A DNA stretch of 64,000 nucleotides from Ureibacillus acetophenoni (lineage in GTDB: Bacteria; Bacillota; Bacilli; Bacillales_A; Planococcaceae): assembly GCF_900220965.1 (NCBI RefSeq), contig NZ_OBQC01000012.1:63673-127672 (forward strand), in the 5' to 3' direction. The notes under the pieces are model-generated. The model worked only from the letters and a program-made list of their open reading frames with translations, did not search any database and was not told where the DNA came from. The stretch's first letter is position 1; each line of letters opens with the position of its first letter. Position numbers and translations under genes: made by a program. This document shows, one piece after another, positions 29,014 through 38,295 of the stretch.

Positions 29014-29884
29014 TTCCTCCCTTTCTTTGACTCGTTAAATATTTGCAAACTTCACTAGCTGAAACAGGTTGTATAGAAATCCCCTCTTGGATCAGTTCAT
29101 TTTTCATCGAGGCAACAGATGTTGATTCTACAACTACTTCTCGACTTACAGGTGAGTCTTTTTCAAAGTAAATTTCATTCGAGCGAATGTATTCATTGAT
29201 TTTTGCACTATTACCAACCAACTTCACAAGCAATTGCTTAACATCTTCTAAAGGTGCATGTAATATCGCTTGCCCGTGGTTGATTAACAAAACATCTTCG
29301 ATTAAATGTTCAATTTCTTGTAAATGGTGGCTTGAAATAATGATCGTACGAGGATATGCGATATATTCTTTTAAGATTGCTCGGTACATATCAGAACGAA
29401 TCGCCTCATCCATTCCATTCATCGGTTCATCTAAAAGGGTTACTTTACATCTAGTAGCTAGACCATAAATAAGGTTGAATGTGGACTTTTGCCCTTTGGA
29501 TAAATTGTGATGGTGGTTTTTATCTGATATATTGGCATACGCAAGAAGTTTACGAGCTAAGTCGTCCTGCCAGTTAGGAAAGAAATCTTTTGCCATTTCA
29601 AATAGTTCACTAAGTTTAAAAATAGGCGGGAATGACATTGTATCTTCGATGAAAATTAGATTACTAGAAACTTTTAAATTATTAAATGGGTGCTCTCCAT
29701 AAAGTTGGACATCCCCACTAGTCGCTCTTAAATGACCGGCTAATATTTTAAGTAATGTTGATTTACCAGCACCGTTACGTCCTATGAGCCCAGTAATTTT
29801 ATCTTCTTCTATTGTAAATGACATACTATTAAGCGCATTTTGACTCCTATACTTTTTGAAAACTTCTCTAAAAACAATAGTCAT
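28994..29884 (-). CDS. ABC transporter ATP-binding protein of the YtrA-type operon
   Basis: The 296-residue ATPase has Walker A GRNGAGKST (about residues 36-44), a degenerate signature LSKGQKSTFNL and Walker B VTLLDEP. A C-terminal extension of about 80 residues lacks known motifs. AAAGGGGGG lies eight bases before the ATG, three bases after the GntR gene. Such systems respond to cell-wall antibiotics or to membrane stress in Bacillus. Confidence 0.88.
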   Translation of the reverse strand: MTIVFREVFKKYRSQNALNSMSFTIEEDKITGLIGRNGAGKSTLLKILAGHLRATSGDVQLYGEHPFNNLKVSSNLIFIEDTMSFPPIFKLSELFEMAKDFFPNWQDDLARKLLAYANISDKNHHHNLSKGQKSTFNLIYGLATRCKVTLLDEPMNGMDEAIRSDMYRAILKEYIAYPRTIIISSHHLQEIEHLIEDVLLINHGQAILHAPLEDVKQLLVKLVGNSAKINEYIRSNEIYFEKDSPVSREVVVESTSVASMKNELIQEGISIQPVSASEVCKYLTSQRKGGIDDVFK

Positions 29885-29887
29885 TGT

Positions 29888-30259
29888 TTAGCCCCCCTTT
29901 TGAACCTTTCTAATTAACTCTATTAATTCCTCATCGGATACAAACAAACGCTTTGATTCCATAACGATATCTCTTGCAAGGATTGTTAATTTCTCATCAC
30001 GTCTTTTTTTAACAATCTGTTCCTTTGCCCCTTCTAGAACGAACATGCCGAGTCCCCTTTTCTTGTACAAAATGTTGTTCTCAAGTAGAATTGTAAGCCC
30101 CTTACCGGCTGTTGCCGGATTAATGTTAAACATTTCAGCCAGTTGATATTGGGAATAGACTTTACCATCTGAAATTAACCGATCTGCAAGAATTTCATTT
30201 TCAATCCATTCAGCAATTTGAATATAGATCGGGGTGGAGCTTTCAGCATTTAAATTCAA
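29888..30259 (-). CDS. GntR-family regulator, YtrA subfamily
   Basis: The 123-residue protein has an N-terminal winged helix (PIYIQIAEWIENEILADRL, then YSQYQLAEMFNINPATAGKGL) and a short C-terminal helical tail for dimerisation, which is the YtrA layout. The start is TTG, with AAAGGAGGGG upstream. It is the first gene of the operon and very probably autorepresses through the palindrome at 30316-30339. Confidence 0.9.
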   Translation of the reverse strand: MNLNAESSTPIYIQIAEWIENEILADRLISDGKVYSQYQLAEMFNINPATAGKGLTILLENNILYKKRGLGMFVLEGAKEQIVKKRRDEKLTILARDIVMESKRLFVSDEELIELIRKVQKGG

Positions 30260-30315
30260 CGTTGCCCCTCCTTTCGTATTGCTTGTCGTTTATATAATAT
30301 TTCGAATCGCAACTT

Positions 30316-30365
30316 AGTACATTACTGTTGTAATGTACTATATATTATGATGGAGTTGTTGTCAA
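30316..30365 (-). promoter_or_regulatory. Promoter and operator of the GntR-ABC operon
   Basis: On the minus strand TTGACA (30365-30360) and TATAGT (30342-30337) are 17 bases apart. A perfect palindrome with arms AGTACATTAC and GTAATGTACT and a four-base centre (30316-30339) begins inside the -10 and covers the transcription start, where a repressor would block initiation. YtrA-type regulators bind AGT-rich palindromes of this sort. Confidence 0.85.
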
Positions 30366-30439
30366 TTACTGGGTGAATTGACTTTCGAACTGAGCGACTT
30401 TGGACCATATTTGCGTAAAAGCTTTTCTAAAGGGCTTTA

Positions 30440-31190
30440 TTGAGCAATTCTTGGCCCTAATTGAGCACTTTTTTCCGTGAATTGAGCACTTTCCCGATGG
30501 AATTGAGCAATTCCAAATCACTTTTGAGCAACTGCATTTCCCTTGGACTTTTTTGAGCAATTTTTAGCCCTAATTGAGCACTTTTTTCCGTGAATTGAGC
30601 ACTTTCCCGATGGAATTGAGCAATTCCGGATCACTTTTGAGCAACTACATTTCCACTGGACTTTTTTGAGCAACTTTTAACCCTAATTGAGCACTTTTTT
30701 CCGTGAATTGAGCACTTTCCCGATGGAATTGAGCAATTCCGAATCACTTTTGAGCAACTGCATTTCCACTGGACTTTTTTGAGCAATTTTTAGCCCTAAT
30801 TGAGCACTTTTTTCCGTGAATTGAGCACTTTCCCAATGGAATTGAGCAATTCCGGATCACTTTTGAGCAACTACATTTCCACTGGACTTTTTTGAGCAAC
30901 TTTTAACCCTAATTGAGCACTTTCCCGATGGAATTGAGCAATTCCGAATCACTTTTGAGCAACTGCATTTCCACTGGACTTTTTTGAGCAATTTTTAGCC
31001 CTAATTGAGCACTTTTTTCCGTGAATTGAGCACTTTCTCGATGGAATTGAGCAAATTCCGAATCACTTTTGAGCAACTGCATTTCCACTGGACTTTTTTG
31101 AGCAATTTTTAGCCCTAATTGAGCACTTTTTTCCGTGAATTGAGCACTTTCCCAATGGAATTGAGCAATTCCGGATCACTTTTGAGCAAC
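30440..31190 (+). repeat. Seven tandem 113-bp repeats built from ~22-bp TTGAGCA sub-units
   Basis: The units start at 30440, 30553, 30666, 30779, 30892, 30984 and 31098. Most are 113 bp; the fifth is 92 bp, lacking exactly one 21-bp sub-unit, and the sixth is 114 bp. Each full unit has five copies of a TTGAGCA(A/C) motif at about 22-bp spacing. Variation is mostly single bases (CCCGATGG/CCCAATGG, AACTGCATT/AACTACATT). No reading frame persists. It occupies the gap between the GntR promoter and the NERD gene terminator. A degenerate leader lies at about 30370-30439. Confidence 0.95.
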
Positions 31191-31213
31191 TTCATCTATT
31201 CGACTATCCCATC

Positions 31214-31256
31214 ACAAAAAAATCCTCCATTCCATACAACGGAAGGAGAATTTTTT
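31214..31256 (-). terminator. Terminator of the NERD-domain gene
   Basis: On the minus strand AATTCTCCTTCC pairs with GGAATGGAGGATT (one mismatch), followed by seven T. Confidence 0.8.
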
Positions 31257-31261
31257 GCTGC

Positions 31262-32215
31262 TCACCAATTCCACTTATAATAAGCTCCCTTGGTATTTCC
31301 AAACTCTAATATGTTTTCATGTTTTAATAACCGTTTTGTTAAATGTCGATCATTAATTAACAAATACTCTTGGCATTCACGATTCGTTATCGTCTCTTTG
31401 TAAAAAAGAAACCATTCTTGAATGGCGGCAATGTGAGCATCCCTATCTTTATGATTGCAGGAAATACAAATCCAGTTGCCATGATGCCATTTCATACCAA
31501 CTTGTCCGCAATTTTTGCAACGAACCCCTTTTTTAATATTTAAATTTTCAAGATGTAAACTCTTCTTTAAGGGGTACTGCATAAACCGTTTCTTCACGCT
31601 TTCTGCACGTATAAGTTCACTTAACTTCTTTAGTTCTGTTGACGACAAATGGTTAGTCTTCTCTCGATAATAATCCCATTGACGATTAATGTGTACAAAT
31701 ATTGATTTTGGAAAGAGTGCCTGAATCCTCTCTGGCCCCTTTACAATCGTTGGGTGTACAGCACTGGTGAATACAAAGGCACCCACAACAGGGATTTGTA
31801 AACCACGCTTTTCCAGCCACCATTTAAGTTGAATCATATTTCTTTCAACTTGAACTTCAGGACTTTCATAGACAGCAAAAAGCCCATTATCCTTTTCGCT
31901 AACAAGTCTCTCTGGGTTTTTCTCAAATGAAAGTTTGCCACCAATATTTTTACTTTCTAGTAGAAATATTACGTTAGATGTTAGGATTAAACAGTCTGTT
32001 TGAAACTTTCCACCTGCTTCTAGCGAAACACCATGCAATACTTGGTTAGAAAAGGGAAATTGGTAGTGTTCAAATACTTTAGCCAGTCGTTTTTCACCGA
32101 TTACTCCTAATCTTAGTGTTGTAAGTTTCTTTTCAAGAATTTGTACATTCTCAGGATTGCTAGTTTCTACCCTTTCTAATAGTACATCTATGTTATTCTT
32201 GCTAAGAATTTTCAA
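31262..32215 (-). CDS. NERD-domain nuclease-related protein with zinc ribbon
   Basis: The 317-residue protein carries an N-terminal NERD domain (about residues 30-150): RLGVIGEKRLAKVFEHY, then the Asp in GKFQTDCLIL and Glu-x-Lys in FLLESKNIGG, which are the endonuclease-fold residues. A four-cysteine ribbon (CKNCG ... CISCN, about residues 233-255) and a helical tail follow. NERD proteins are predicted nucleases without an established role. The start is TTG, with AGGAG ten bases upstream. It is monocistronic. Confidence 0.85.
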   Translation of the reverse strand: MKILSKNNIDVLLERVETSNPENVQILEKKLTTLRLGVIGEKRLAKVFEHYQFPFSNQVLHGVSLEAGGKFQTDCLILTSNVIFLLESKNIGGKLSFEKNPERLVSEKDNGLFAVYESPEVQVERNMIQLKWWLEKRGLQIPVVGAFVFTSAVHPTIVKGPERIQALFPKSIFVHINRQWDYYREKTNHLSSTELKKLSELIRAESVKKRFMQYPLKKSLHLENLNIKKGVRCKNCGQVGMKWHHGNWICISCNHKDRDAHIAAIQEWFLFYKETITNRECQEYLLINDRHLTKRLLKHENILEFGNTKGAYYKWNW

Positions 32216-32301
32216 ATAAGAACCGCTCCTATTTTTTATTTGACCGCACTCTATTAAATACTATTATAACGAGAATTTTTTTCTAGTCGCAACGTAAAAA
32301 C

Positions 32302-32481
32302 TTATCCACAATCGCGCAATATTTATAAACTGTTTACCACTTCTCCACAGCGTTATCCTCACCCCCACTACTTTTCCACAACACCCCTCAACAAAACCTC
32401 ATGAAAAACCAAAATTTTTATCCACAAAACAAGAAAAACATCTACTTTTTGAAAAAGTAGATGTTTTTGCTCTGTGGATAG
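32302..32481. promoter_or_regulatory. Cluster of DnaA-box-like sites
   Basis: Two perfect DnaA boxes TTATCCACA lie at 32302-32310 and 32418-32426. Near matches are TTCTCCACA (32341-32349), TTTTCCACA (32372-32380) and, on the other strand, CTATCCACA (32481-32473). Five sites fall in 180 bases between the NERD gene and mrpG. No dnaA/dnaN genes are present, so this is unlikely to be oriC. It resembles the DnaA-box clusters outside the origin that titrate DnaA in Bacillus. Confidence 0.6.
32434..32468 (-). terminator. Terminator of the mrp operon
   Basis: On the minus strand ACATCTACTTTTT pairs with AAAAAGTAGATGT around a short loop and is followed by four T, just after the mrpG stop. Confidence 0.85.
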
Positions 32482-32483
32482 AT

Positions 32484-32909
32484 TTATTCATTTTTTGAAT
32501 TCTTACTTTCTGTTTCGTCTATCATTACTCCCTCTGCTGTAACAGGAGTTGCATTATCTTCACCAAATAACACTGGTTTCAACTCATCATCACCAGACCC
32601 TTCTGCTAAAGGAACCCGTGAACGATAAGCTGCACGAAGCGTTAAGTGTCCCGCAACTGGACTAGTAATAAAGACAAAAATAATTCCCAATAGTAGTCTT
32701 ACACTGACGTACTCAAAATGCCCCCAAAAATATAGAAATGCACCAAACAAACAGACGAGTACTGCCAATGTTGAACTTTTTGATGCAGCATGTACCCTCG
32801 TATATACATCTGGTAAACGAACTAATCCAATAGCACTGATTACACTAAAGATGGCACCTAGTAAGATTAACAAGATTCCAATCCATTCAACGATCTCGTT
32901 TACGTTCAA
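32484..32909 (-). CDS. mrpG: Mrp Na+/H+ antiporter subunit G
   Basis: The 141-residue protein has three membrane helices and the MrpG/PhaG motif ISAIGLVRLPDVYTRVHAASKSST. It is a small subunit of the seven-part Mrp cation/proton antiporter. I chose TTG at 32909, eight to nine bases after AGGGG; the longer frame (to 32945) has no site. It overlaps mrpF by 23 bases. The C-terminal ~45 residues are acidic and poorly conserved, longer than usual for MrpG (about 110-120). Confidence 0.9.
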   Translation of the reverse strand: MNVNEIVEWIGILLILLGAIFSVISAIGLVRLPDVYTRVHAASKSSTLAVLVCLFGAFLYFWGHFEYVSVRLLLGIIFVFITSPVAGHLTLRAAYRSRVPLAEGSGDDELKPVLFGEDNATPVTAEGVMIDETESKNSKNE

Positions 32910-33171
32910 TAATATCGCCCCTTTCAATATACTTTGAAAAGGCAATAGTACCGATAAATGATAATATACCTAAAATGAGAATTGCTTCTAAAAAAGCAGT
33001 TGTTGATAAAATGATTGAAACAATTGCCATTGCTGATACTAAATTAACCCCAATCGTATCTAGGCCCATTGCTCGGTCTGGCATGGAAGGTCCGACGATA
33101 ACGCGATATAGAATTAAGAAAATGGCTACCATAAATAATGCTAGTGCAATAAATAGTATTATTTCTTTCAT
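32887..33171 (-). CDS. mrpF: Mrp Na+/H+ antiporter subunit F
   Basis: The 94-residue protein has three helices and the MrpF signature YRVIVGPSMPDRAMGLDTIGVN. It shares one base with the mrpE stop (TAATG), indicating coupling. In Bacillus the MrpF homologue also carries bile-salt/Na+ efflux-related activity. Confidence 0.93.
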   Translation of the reverse strand: MKEIILFIALALFMVAIFLILYRVIVGPSMPDRAMGLDTIGVNLVSAMAIVSIILSTTAFLEAILILGILSFIGTIAFSKYIERGDIIERKRDR

Positions 33172-33653
33172 TATCTCGTCACCTCCATAATTGCTCTTTC
33201 AAATTTATCTATTTGCTTTATTAATGACTCTCTTGAATCTTCGAGATCCATCGCATGTATGTAGATAGCTTCTCCGTCATCAGAAACTTCCATTACAACT
33301 GATCCCGGTGTCAATGTTAATAGAAGAGCTAGTGTTGTAAGCTCCCAATCTCCTCTTAATTTCGTATCATATTTAATAATACCTGGAGTAATCTTTAACT
33401 TTGGTGTTAAGATTTGTTTCATAATCACATAACTTGAACTTAATATTTCACGAATAAAAATTAAGATTAACAAGATGATTTTCGTTACTCTTCTTAAGTA
33501 AAACTTCGTACCAAAAAAACGATGCATTATATACAAAATTCCGATTCCCACTACAAACCCTGTAAAGAATGTTGTTAACTGTGGTATATCTTCATCTGAA
33601 AGCAATAGCCATAATAACGCGATAAATAAGTTTAATATAAATTGTCCAAACAC
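33171..33653 (-). CDS. mrpE: Mrp Na+/H+ antiporter subunit E
   Basis: The 160-residue protein has two N-terminal helices and a soluble C-terminus with the conserved TLTPGSVVMEVSDDGEAIYIHAMD. It is the usual MrpE size. It lies one base after mrpD. Confidence 0.93.
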   Translation of the reverse strand: MFGQFILNLFIALLWLLLSDEDIPQLTTFFTGFVVGIGILYIMHRFFGTKFYLRRVTKIILLILIFIREILSSSYVIMKQILTPKLKITPGIIKYDTKLRGDWELTTLALLLTLTPGSVVMEVSDDGEAIYIHAMDLEDSRESLIKQIDKFERAIMEVTR

Positions 33654-33654
33654 T

Positions 33655-35139
33655 TTACACTCCCTCCCCTAAAATCGCATCAATATAGATGGAAGGATTA
33701 ATTAAAGTATGAGCTGCGTCTTGTACATAAACTGAGAGGGATTCTGCACCTACACCTAAATAAATAATCGATATCGTAAATAAAATAAACGACACCATCA
33801 CACCTTTAGGAATTGGTTTTTTATCCTCTTCACTAACCGTTGTCTCACCAAAGAAAGATGCTAAGAAAATTCTTAATAGAGAGTATAGTACAACAATACT
33901 TGAAGCAAAACCAATAGCTAACAATACATAAGAGCCTGCTTCAATTGCACCTTGCCCTATAAGTATTTTTCCAACAAACCCACTGAATGGTGGGATTCCA
34001 GTTAATGTTAATAAAACCACAAAGAAAATCCATCCAAATAGCGGATAGTTTTGAATGAGTCCGCTCATTCTTTTAACAATAGTTTCTCCAGTTAAATACA
34101 CCATTGTCCCAACTAATAGGAAAAGTAACCCTTTTGCTAACATGTCATGAATTAAATAATAAATCGCACCAGATAATGCCGCTTCTGTACCTGAAGCTAA
34201 GCCGATTAAAATAAAGCCAACTCCGATGATGACATTATATGTAGCAATTGTATAAACATCTTTCCCTGCTAGCGCACCCATACAACCAAGAACAATCGTT
34301 AAACCCGCCATTATTCCTATCAATGTATGTGTTACATCTTGATTTAGTGGGAACATTAACGTAAATGTACGTATTAGCGCATATACCCCGACCTTTGTTA
34401 ATAATGCTGCAAATAATGCTTGTACAGCTGTTGGAGGCACAATATATGAGCCTGGTAACCAGAAGAATAATAGTAATCCTGCTTTTATACTAAATACAAT
34501 TAAAAACAGAATTGCAACAGTAGTTATTAGTGGATCCTGTCCTACTTCAGCTACTCTTTCCGCGATATGAGCCATATTCAAAGTCTTTAAAGTCCCATAC
34601 AAATATGCAAGCGCGACAAGGAAAATCCATGACGTAACTACATTGATCAAAACATATTTTAAAGATTCGCGTAATTGAACTCTTTCTCCACCTAACGCAA
34701 TCAATACATAGGAAGCTAATAACATTACCTCAAAACATACAAATAGATTAAATATATCTCCCGTTAAGAACGACCCATTCACTCCGGCAATTAATAAGAG
34801 TACGAATGGATAAAAGAACATTTGCTCATGTCTTGCGCCGATTGTTGAGAATGCATATATCAAACAGATGATAGTTACAATATTTGCAACAACGACTAAT
34901 AACATTGAAAAGGAATCTGCTACAAACAAAATCCCAAACGGTGGTAACCAACCACCAAAATCAAGTTTTATAATGCCTTCCGTTTGTACGGCACTTAAGA
35001 TCATAATAGAGATTCCAGTAATAAAAATCATTGTAAGAATTGAAATGATTCTCTGTAGAATAATATTCCTTCGTAAAAAGACTAGAATAACTGCTGTCAT
35101 AATTGGGATGATCAGTGGTAAAACTATAAGATTATTCAT
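33655..35139 (-). CDS. mrpD: Mrp Na+/H+ antiporter subunit D
   Basis: The 494-residue proton-translocating subunit is homologous to complex I antiporter-like subunits (NuoM/N). The conserved helix pair contains Glu in FEVMLLASYVLIALGGE and Lys in SIKAGLLLFFWLPGSYIVPP, the proton-channel residues. About 14 helices. Its start overlaps mrpC by eight bases. Confidence 0.95.
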   Translation of the reverse strand: MNNLIVLPLIIPIMTAVILVFLRRNIILQRIISILTMIFITGISIMILSAVQTEGIIKLDFGGWLPPFGILFVADSFSMLLVVVANIVTIICLIYAFSTIGARHEQMFFYPFVLLLIAGVNGSFLTGDIFNLFVCFEVMLLASYVLIALGGERVQLRESLKYVLINVVTSWIFLVALAYLYGTLKTLNMAHIAERVAEVGQDPLITTVAILFLIVFSIKAGLLLFFWLPGSYIVPPTAVQALFAALLTKVGVYALIRTFTLMFPLNQDVTHTLIGIMAGLTIVLGCMGALAGKDVYTIATYNVIIGVGFILIGLASGTEAALSGAIYYLIHDMLAKGLLFLLVGTMVYLTGETIVKRMSGLIQNYPLFGWIFFVVLLTLTGIPPFSGFVGKILIGQGAIEAGSYVLLAIGFASSIVVLYSLLRIFLASFFGETTVSEEDKKPIPKGVMVSFILFTISIIYLGVGAESLSVYVQDAAHTLINPSIYIDAILGEGV

Positions 35140-35470
35140 CTGACGTACCTCTCAATTCTGAAACATCGTCCGTTCCATTTGTCTTATACATACGGTAGGC
35201 CAGAACTAAAAGAAATGCTGTTGTAGCAAAACTAATTACAATAGCAGTAAGTATTAAAGCTTGTGGAAGGGCATCAGTAAATGGACCTTTTGAAGACCCT
35301 AGGACTGGTACGTCTCCTGTTTTCAAGCCCCCCACCGTTAAAATTAGTAAATGGACTGCATGAGATAAAACTGCTGTTCCTAAAATAATTCGTATAACAT
35401 TGCGAGAGAGGACTAAATACGTTCCCACTGAAACGAGAACGCCGACTAATACAACCATTAACGATTCCAT
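35132..35470 (-). CDS. mrpC: Mrp Na+/H+ antiporter subunit C
   Basis: The 112-residue NuoK-like subunit has three helices, starts MESLMVVLVGVLVSVGTYLVL and contains the conserved PLPQALILTAIVISFATTAF. Alternative starts (GTG 35488, ATG 35482) lie a few codons upstream; alignment with Bacillus MrpC favours the ATG at 35470. It ends DELRGTSDE, as in the family. Confidence 0.93.
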   Translation of the reverse strand: MESLMVVLVGVLVSVGTYLVLSRNVIRIILGTAVLSHAVHLLILTVGGLKTGDVPVLGSSKGPFTDALPQALILTAIVISFATTAFLLVLAYRMYKTNGTDDVSELRGTSDE

Positions 35471-35474
35471 AATA

Positions 35475-35900
35475 TTAATCATCCTCACTAATACTTAAGA
35501 TTATTGTGACAAGTGTTCCAATAACAGTTAAAGCTACGCCCGCTTCAAATATTGTCACAGTTGTTAAATGCTTTTCTCCTAAAATTGGAATATTAAAATA
35601 TCCATCAGTTTGGGATAGGAAAGGAACATTAAAATATAAAGAGCCAATTGCAGTCCCAGTAGCTAAAAGGACGCCCAAAGCCGCTACTTTCTTAAAGTCG
35701 AAAGGCATTTTTCTTTGAATTGTTTCTATATCATAAGTTATATACAGTAAAACAATTGCTGACCCTAGAACAAGCCCTCCTATAAACCCTCCACCTGGTG
35801 CATTATGCCCTGAAAAGAACAAGTAAACACCAAGCGTTAAAATGATTAAAACAACACCTTTTACGACTGTACGTAAAATGACATCATTCACTTTTCTCAA
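35475..35900 (-). CDS. mrpB: Mrp Na+/H+ antiporter subunit B
   Basis: The 141-residue protein has four helices and the MrpB hallmark FFSGHNAPGGGFIGGLV. It overlaps the 3' end of mrpA by 17 bases. Confidence 0.94.
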   Translation of the reverse strand: MRKVNDVILRTVVKGVVLIILTLGVYLFFSGHNAPGGGFIGGLVLGSAIVLLYITYDIETIQRKMPFDFKKVAALGVLLATGTAIGSLYFNVPFLSQTDGYFNIPILGEKHLTTVTIFEAGVALTVIGTLVTIILSISEDD

Positions 35901-38295
35901 CGTCTGTTCCCCCTTTATTTGCTTTTAGCTTAATGAGGGCATATACACCTAAGCCCGCAATAAAGAGGACGACTACTTCTAACATCGTATCAAATGCACG
36001 GAAATCTCCTAAAATTGTATTTACAATATTTTTTCCACCTGCAAGTTCATAAGCATCCTCAAAGTAAGTAGCAATTGTAGGGAATTTATCATAGTTAACT
36101 ACCGCTAATCCTACAATTGTTACAGTAGCCCCTACTAATATTGAAATAGCACTTTTTGAGATTTTCCAAACTTTCGTGCTCGTTTCAGGTTTAATTTCAG
36201 GTAAGAATTTAAAACAAATTAAAAACAGTGCTGTTGTAACTGATTCAACTACAAGCTGTGTTAAAGCTAGATCTGGTGCACGGAAAGTTACAAAGAAGAA
36301 TGCGACAGAATAGCCAATAACTCCATTGATCAAAACCGTTGTTACCCGTTTTTTCGCAAAAAGAAGAGCAACACTTGCAAACATCACCACAAATACAAGA
36401 ATTAATTCGTAATGGTCAACCTTAGAGCCACTTAAAGGATTCCAAACAAATGCATCAGAACTGATAAAATAGCCCGCTACAATTAATACAAAGAAGGCAT
36501 ATATATAAACAAAGTAGTTAGTTAAATTACCATTCATATATCGATTTGTAAGATTTCCTGAAATATCTTCACTTTTAGCAAAGAATCCTTCATAGATTGA
36601 ATTTAATGTTAACCTTTGCGGAATCAAATTATATACTCGTTTCCAATATTTCAACGTCTTATATAAGACAATTCCAAAAATAATTACGCCAATTGTCATC
36701 CACAATTCTGGAATAAATCCATGCCATGCAACGATGTTAGGTGTCATTTCATCCGCTGAAAAATTAGGATAAACACTTGTCATTGCCGGCTTTAATATAT
36801 ATCGTCCTAAAATATTCGGGAAGAAGAAGATTAATATAACTAACCCAACCAATATTAATGGAGAAATCAGCATTCCAAATGGTGCTTCATGTAAATCTCT
36901 TTCTTTAATATCAGGTTTTACCTTTCCTGTGAATGTACGTAGAACAATTATTAAACAATAAATAAATGTAAATACACTAGCAATCCATGCAACTACTGGT
37001 ATTAATACGCCCAAACTATCTAATGAAAAAATGTCTAACGTGCTAATACTTAATGCCGCAGTAAAGAACATTTCCTTACTTAGGAAACCATTAAACGGCG
37101 GTAAACCTGCCATAGAGAATGATCCAATTAACGCAATTGTAAAAGTTACAGGCATAAAGGACATAAGCCCACCTAATCGTCTTATATCACGTGTTCCAAC
37201 TTCATGGTCTACAATTCCTACCATCATGAAAAGAGCACCTTTAAATGTAGAGTGGTTGATCAAGTGGAATAGCGCTGCAAACGTGGCCTGAGTATAAATT
37301 AATGATTCGTCTGCATAACCAAAATAGAAAGCAACCGAGCCAATACCAAGTAAACTCATAATTAACCCTAGTTGACTTACTGTAGAGAATGCTAAAAGTG
37401 CCTTTAAGTCAGTTTGTCGAACCGCATTAAAAGATCCCCAGAATAAAGTGAAAAGACCTACACCAGTAATTACCCAAAACCATGTCATTTCTCCCCCAAA
37501 TAATGGAGTAAAACGAGCAACTAAGTAAATACCTGCCTTTACCATCGTCGCTGAGTGTAAATAGGCACTAACAGGAGTTGGTGCTTCCATTGCATCTGGT
37601 AACCAGATATAAAAAGGAAATTGAGCAGATTTTGTAAATGCTCCTAAAAGAATTAACAATAACGCTGGGATAAATAAACTATGTTCACTTATCAGCTGTA
37701 CATTTGAGATAAGTTCTCTAATACTCATAGTGCCAGACATAGCATAAAGCATTAAAAAACCAGCAAGCATTGCAATACCGCCGGAGACAGTAATAATCAT
37801 AGATTTTCTTGCACCAGCTCTGGAACCTTTACGGTGGTGCCAAAATGCAATTAATAGGAAGGAAGAAACACTTGTTAATTCCCAAAATGCATATAACACC
37901 ATTAAGTTATCAGAAAATACAACACCCAACATTGCCCCCATGAAGAGTAGCAAATAACAGTAAAAATGATGTAATGATTCTTTTTTAGATAAGTAAAAAA
38001 TTGAATAGAAAACGACTAGCGTTCCAATACCAGTAATTAACAAGCTAAATATTAAACTAAGTCCATCTATATATGTTGTGATATTAATATTTAATGAGGG
38101 AATCCACTCATACGTATTTGAAAAAGTTTCACCATTTGAAATACGAGGGATATATGTAGTTAATATAATGAAAAGACATAACGGAATAAATAAAACAACC
38201 CAACCAATAACATTCTTACTCAAATACCTGTGGAAAATAGGAACGAGTGCTGCTACTAAAATTGGGAGTATTATAATGGCAAATTCAATTGACAC
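35884..38295 (-). CDS. mrpA: Mrp Na+/H+ antiporter subunit A
   Basis: The 803-residue large subunit is homologous to complex I NuoL with a C-terminal MrpB-like/NuoJ-like extension. Key stretches are the Glu in YAFWELTSVSSFLLIAFWHH, the Lys in FTKSAQFPFYIWLPDAMEAPTPVSAYLHSA (shared with NuoL) and the C-terminal RAPDLALTQLVVESVTTALF. I chose GTG at 38295, nine bases after TTGGAGG; the frame continues upstream without a site. It heads mrpABCDEFG, which keeps Na+ low and pH steady at high external pH. Note: the 30-base family stretch quoted spans two helices. Confidence 0.94.
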   Translation of the reverse strand: MSIEFAIIILPILVAALVPIFHRYLSKNVIGWVVLFIPLCLFIILTTYIPRISNGETFSNTYEWIPSLNINITTYIDGLSLIFSLLITGIGTLVVFYSIFYLSKKESLHHFYCYLLLFMGAMLGVVFSDNLMVLYAFWELTSVSSFLLIAFWHHRKGSRAGARKSMIITVSGGIAMLAGFLMLYAMSGTMSIRELISNVQLISEHSLFIPALLLILLGAFTKSAQFPFYIWLPDAMEAPTPVSAYLHSATMVKAGIYLVARFTPLFGGEMTWFWVITGVGLFTLFWGSFNAVRQTDLKALLAFSTVSQLGLIMSLLGIGSVAFYFGYADESLIYTQATFAALFHLINHSTFKGALFMMVGIVDHEVGTRDIRRLGGLMSFMPVTFTIALIGSFSMAGLPPFNGFLSKEMFFTAALSISTLDIFSLDSLGVLIPVVAWIASVFTFIYCLIIVLRTFTGKVKPDIKERDLHEAPFGMLISPLILVGLVILIFFFPNILGRYILKPAMTSVYPNFSADEMTPNIVAWHGFIPELWMTIGVIIFGIVLYKTLKYWKRVYNLIPQRLTLNSIYEGFFAKSEDISGNLTNRYMNGNLTNYFVYIYAFFVLIVAGYFISSDAFVWNPLSGSKVDHYELILVFVVMFASVALLFAKKRVTTVLINGVIGYSVAFFFVTFRAPDLALTQLVVESVTTALFLICFKFLPEIKPETSTKVWKISKSAISILVGATVTIVGLAVVNYDKFPTIATYFEDAYELAGGKNIVNTILGDFRAFDTMLEVVVLFIAGLGVYALIKLKANKGGTDVEKSE

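Noticed and set aside
30440..31190. CRISPR array or repeat-containing surface protein gene
   Set aside because: There are no unique spacers. A minus-strand open frame (30366-30560) with Cys-Ser-Ile repeats is only a translation of the DNA repeat; 113 is not a multiple of three and the frame ends within two units.
32302..32481. Chromosomal replication origin
   Set aside because: No dnaA, dnaN or gidB-type neighbours are present, and no AT-rich trio element was recognised; a DnaA titration cluster is more likely.
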